A DNA stretch of 64,000 nt from Comamonadaceae bacterium UBA2121 (GTDB lineage: Bacteria > Pseudomonadota > Gammaproteobacteria > Burkholderiales > Burkholderiaceae_C). The first letter of the stretch is position 1. Every line of letters begins with the position of its first letter. Made by a program: the position numbers and the translations under genes. The stretch covers positions 248,001 through 312,000 of the forward strand of contig DCYB01000013.1 of NCBI GenBank assembly GCA_002331385.1, in the 5' to 3' direction. Below the pieces are notes generated by a model. The model saw only the letters and a list, made by a program, of their open reading frames with translations. It had not been told where the DNA came from and did no database searches. This document shows, piece by piece, positions 61,161-64,000 of the stretch.

Positions 61161-61946
61161 TCACATCAGGATGCGCACGCCCGCCACCAGCAGGCAGATC
61201 GAAAAGATGCGCTTGAGCGTGCTCACCGGCAGCCGGTGCGCCAAGCCTGCGCCAACGCGGGTGAACAGGATGGACAGCGCCGACACGGCCAGCCATGCGG
61301 GCAGATAGACATAGCCCACGCTGTAGGGCGGCAGATCCGGCGCGCCCCACCCGGCCACGATGTAGCCGCCCATGCCCGCCAAGGCCAGAAAGAAGCCGCA
61401 CGCCGAGGCCGTGCCGACTGCCGTTTTCATGGGAATGTTGCACCACGTGAGGTACGGCACGACCATGCTGCCGCCGCCCACGCCCACAATGGCCGACACC
61501 CAACCGATGACGCCCGATGCGAACGAGGCACCCAACGGTCCCGGCAGATCGCGCCCGGGGGACGGCTTGAGCGAGAAGGCCATTTGCAGCGCCAGCAGAA
61601 TCAGGAAGACGCCAAAGCCAGTTTTCAGTACGTGGCTGGGAAACAGGCCGGACATGAGCCCGCCGAGCAGCGCGCCCACGACGATGCCCGGCGCCATGCT
61701 TTTCGTGGCGCTCATGCTGAGCGAGCCGAGCCGGTAGTGCGACCATGCCGAGGCCAGCGAGGTCACGGCAATCGTCGCCAGGCTGGTTCCCAGCGCCAGA
61801 TGCACCAGATGCGCATCGGGAAAGTGATGGAGATGAAACAGGTAGAGCAAGCCCGGCACCACCACCTGCCCGCCACCCACGCCCAGCATGCCTGCCAGCA
61901 ATCCCGCGCCTATGCCCAGCGCCACGTATACCAGCAAGGTTTCCAT
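61161..61946 (-). CDS. TSUP (TauE/SafE) family permease
   Basis: 261 aa with eight probable membrane helices arranged as two similar halves. Each half contains the family Gly motif: GLLAGMLGVGGGQVVVPGL and GWVSAIVGVGGGSMVVPYLTW. Family members export sulfite, sulfoacetate or related anions. Ligand unknown. Confidence 0.88.
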   Translation of the reverse strand: METLLVYVALGIGAGLLAGMLGVGGGQVVVPGLLYLFHLHHFPDAHLVHLALGTSLATIAVTSLASAWSHYRLGSLSMSATKSMAPGIVVGALLGGLMSGLFPSHVLKTGFGVFLILLALQMAFSLKPSPGRDLPGPLGASFASGVIGWVSAIVGVGGGSMVVPYLTWCNIPMKTAVGTASACGFFLALAGMGGYIVAGWGAPDLPPYSVGYVYLPAWLAVSALSILFTRVGAGLAHRLPVSTLKRIFSICLLVAGVRILM

Positions 61947-62017
61947 CGCTCGCGTCTCCCGAATGTGTTGTTGTCATCCACCAGCGCGTCAGGATAGCCG
62001 GGATGCGGCAAGCGTGC

Positions 62018-62788
62018 TCAGGGCTTGATGAACGCGGCCACTCCGCTGCGAAATGCCGCACTGCCGTAGACCGACTCCACCAGATCGTCATCTTCCAGAC
62101 GCTGCTCTACCACGCTGCGCCGCAGGCTTTCTTTCACTGCCGCCTGCGTTGTTCCCGACAGCGCCATCAACCGCTCGGCCAGCGCGCTGGCGCTCTGTGT
62201 CAAGGCGCCCTGCTCCACCACCGCATACACAAACCCGTTGTGCAGCATGTCTTCGGCGCTCAGGTAATCGGCCAGCATCAGCATGCGCTTCACGCGCGGC
62301 ACTCCCAGCGCGGCCACCAGCCGCACCATGTTGCGTGCGGACAGCGTGTTGGAGAGCGTCTTCGCAATCGGAGCTCCAAAGCGCGATGCGGGCGTGCAGA
62401 TGCGGAAGTCGCACGCGGCGGCCAGAGCCAAGCCGCCGCCAACGGCCCAGCCATCGATGACCGCGATCGTCGGTACGCGGATGCGCTCCACCGCGTCGAT
62501 CACGCGCTCCACAAAGGCTTCGTAGTCAAGGCCCTGACGGCCTTGCGTGAAATCCTTGAAGTGCGTGATGTCCGTGCCCGAGATGAAGGACTTGCCGCCC
62601 GCGCCGCGCAGACTCACGCAACGCACCGACGGCGTAGATGCCACGCGCTCGATGTGCGCGAGCAAGGCCTCGTACATTTCCGCCGTCATGGCGTTGTGCC
62701 GCTCGGGACGATCGACGGTGATTTCCGCGCGGCCCGAGTCATGCAGCGTGAGCGTGACGGTGTCTGCCGTGGACGTCGTACTGCTCAT
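62018..62788 (-). CDS. Enoyl-CoA hydratase/isomerase family protein
   Basis: 256 aa from ATG 62788, overlapping the stop of the CoA transferase (ATGA). Crotonase features: ITVDRPERHNAMTAEMYEALL, GAGGKSFISGTDITHF and AVIDGWAVGGGLALAAACDFRICT (oxyanion hole). Positions usually holding both catalytic Glu are not obviously conserved (RFGAPIAKTLSN), so it may be an isomerase or hydrolase variant. Coupled translation ties it to the transferase product. Confidence 0.85.
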   Translation of the reverse strand: MSSTTSTADTVTLTLHDSGRAEITVDRPERHNAMTAEMYEALLAHIERVASTPSVRCVSLRGAGGKSFISGTDITHFKDFTQGRQGLDYEAFVERVIDAVERIRVPTIAVIDGWAVGGGLALAAACDFRICTPASRFGAPIAKTLSNTLSARNMVRLVAALGVPRVKRMLMLADYLSAEDMLHNGFVYAVVEQGALTQSASALAERLMALSGTTQAAVKESLRRSVVEQRLEDDDLVESVYGSAAFRSGVAAFIKP

Positions 62789-63969
62789 GCTGCCGTGTCC
62801 TCGGCGCGCTCGCGCAGTTCGGCCAGGATTTCTTCGTTGTGTTCGCCCAGCAATGGCGGATGGCGGCGCACCTGCTGGGGCGTGCCAAGCATCTTCACCG
62901 GGAAGCCGATGTTCTTGACCGTGCCTTCGATCGGATGATCGATCTCCATGCACATGCGGCGGTGTGTGCCGTGCTCGCCCTCGAACGCTTCGGGGTAGCT
63001 CAGGATCGGGCCCGCGGGAATGCCGGCTGCCAGCATTGCGTCCACCCACTCGGCGCTGTCGCGCTTGGCAAATTCCTGCTCCAGCGTGTCGATCAGGCGC
63101 TCGCGGTGCTTCAGGCGCAGGGGCACGGTCGCAAAATCGGCATGCTCGCGCAGATCGGGGCGTTCGATGAGTTCACACAGCTTGGCCCACAGCTTCTGGT
63201 TGGTTGCGCCCATGACGAAGTAGTCATCGCGCGCTTTCACGGCCTGATACGGCGCGCTCATCTTGTTGCTCGTGCCCAGCGGCGTGGGCGGCACTCCCGT
63301 GCCCCAGTATTCCGACATGTCCCAGACGGAAAACGCCATCACCGAGTCAAACAACGACGCATCGATGTGCTGCCCCTGCCCCGTGCGCTGTGCTCCGATG
63401 TAGGCTGAGAGCAAACCGTAAGTGGCAAACAGCGCGCATCCGATATCTGCGACGGGCACACCCGCCTTCACCGGCTTTTCGCCAGCGTAGCCGGTCACGC
63501 TCATCACGCCCGACATGGCCTGCGCCATCAGGTCGAAGCCCGGCCGCTTGGCCCAGGGACCGCTTTGCCCGAAACCGGAAATGCTCACATAGACGATTTT
63601 CGGATGGATGGCACGGATCGTGTCGTAGTCAATCTGCAGGCGCTGCACCACGCCGGGGCGGTAGTTCTCCACGATCACATCAGCGGTCTTGGCGAGCTCA
63701 TAAAACGTCTCACGCCCCTCGTCACTTTTCAGATCGAGTGTGATCGAGCGCTTGTTGCGGTTCATGTTGAGAAAGCCCATGCTGTCGGGCCCTTTCATCT
63801 TGAAGCCCATGGCACCGCGCGTCTGGTCGCCCTCGGGCGGTTCCACCTTGATCACGTCGGCGCCCAGATCGGCCAGCAACATGCAGGCGAACGGGCCGGC
63901 CATCACCTGGCTGACGTCGAGCACGCGGATGCCCGCGAGCGGCAAATGGGGTTGGCTTTTGGGGTCCAT
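62785..63969 (-). CDS. CaiB/BaiF family III CoA transferase
   Basis: 394 aa from ATG 63969, with AGGAGA upstream. LAGIRVLDVSQVMAGPFACMLLADLGADVIKVEPP, NRNKRSITLDLKSDEGRETF and QHIDASLFDSVMAF (catalytic Asp) are canonical. Transfers CoA between carboxylates, probably to prime the substrate of the coupled crotonase-fold enzyme. Only modestly similar to the transferase at 11183. Confidence 0.92.
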   Translation of the reverse strand: MDPKSQPHLPLAGIRVLDVSQVMAGPFACMLLADLGADVIKVEPPEGDQTRGAMGFKMKGPDSMGFLNMNRNKRSITLDLKSDEGRETFYELAKTADVIVENYRPGVVQRLQIDYDTIRAIHPKIVYVSISGFGQSGPWAKRPGFDLMAQAMSGVMSVTGYAGEKPVKAGVPVADIGCALFATYGLLSAYIGAQRTGQGQHIDASLFDSVMAFSVWDMSEYWGTGVPPTPLGTSNKMSAPYQAVKARDDYFVMGATNQKLWAKLCELIERPDLREHADFATVPLRLKHRERLIDTLEQEFAKRDSAEWVDAMLAAGIPAGPILSYPEAFEGEHGTHRRMCMEIDHPIEGTVKNIGFPVKMLGTPQQVRRHPPLLGEHNEEILAELRERAEDTAA

Positions 63970-64000
63970 GCGGAGGTCTCCTGCGTTCCGGTGAATCAGC

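Noticed and set aside
1..64000. CRISPR array
   Set aside because: No series of short regularly spaced repeats was seen on either strand.

Overview
The window looks like chromosome of a high-GC betaproteobacterium of the order Burkholderiales, most likely Comamonadaceae (Comamonas or Acidovorax relatives). The basis is gene content: Bug-type tripartite tricarboxylate transporter binding proteins, several CaiB/BaiF CoA-transferase modules, a ChlI/ChlD-type partner for CobN, and codon use. No rRNA or CRISPR array was seen. The only tRNA trace is a truncated tRNA-Gly.

Layout. 1-7.9 kb: AsmA-like protein (runs off the left edge), an RluA-type pseudouridine synthase, a MhpD/HpaH-like hydratase, and a GNAT-MFS-YddG exporter set. 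7.9-14.4 kb: a carboxylic-acid catabolic cluster (MmgE/PrpD, enoyl-CoA hydratase, acyl-CoA dehydrogenase, CoA transferase, GntR regulator) divergent from a Bug binding protein, with two matching palindromes in between. 14.5-21 kb: a damaged region in which a HAD hydrolase gene is cut by an IS2-like element and again by an IS407-like element that also abuts a decapitated tRNA-Gly(CCC); small basic or disordered stress-type proteins follow. 21.5-35.6 kb: a cobalamin riboswitch and a B12/cobalt operon (TonB receptor, BtuF, BtuC, BtuD, LLM flavin oxidoreductase, CobW, CobN, ChlI-like, ChlD-like), then a convergent second BtuF. 35.7-38.8 kb: anaerobic class III ribonucleotide reductase, with its glycyl-radical tail encoded as a separate small gene and an NrdR box pair upstream. 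39-42.8 kb: thioesterase, MetR-like regulator and metE. 43-50.8 kb: stress island with Ku and LigD (NHEJ), an SDR, a DUF883 protein, a Cys-rich copper-type protein, Pro-rich small proteins and an ABC exporter remnant.

51-56.3 kb is AT-richer accessory DNA with IS110, IS5 and possible IS21 remnants, an orphan toxin-Imm49 pair, and a compact 1.58-kb element encoding a VC1465-family Xer recombination activation factor (XafT). The element is bounded by two copies of a half-dif-like sequence, and one copy is followed by a near-consensus XerD arm. This is the most interesting locus: it looks like a minimal Xer-exploiting integrative element in a partial tandem array, whose xafT start codon is supplied only by the element-element (or circular) junction. 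56.4-58.6 kb: a KfrA-like protein divergent from a tyrosine recombinase. 58.6-64 kb: bioB, a PaaI-type thioesterase, a VOC protein, a TSUP permease, an enoyl-CoA hydratase and a second CoA transferase.

Functional assignments come from reading motifs and family resemblance by eye. No database search was run.
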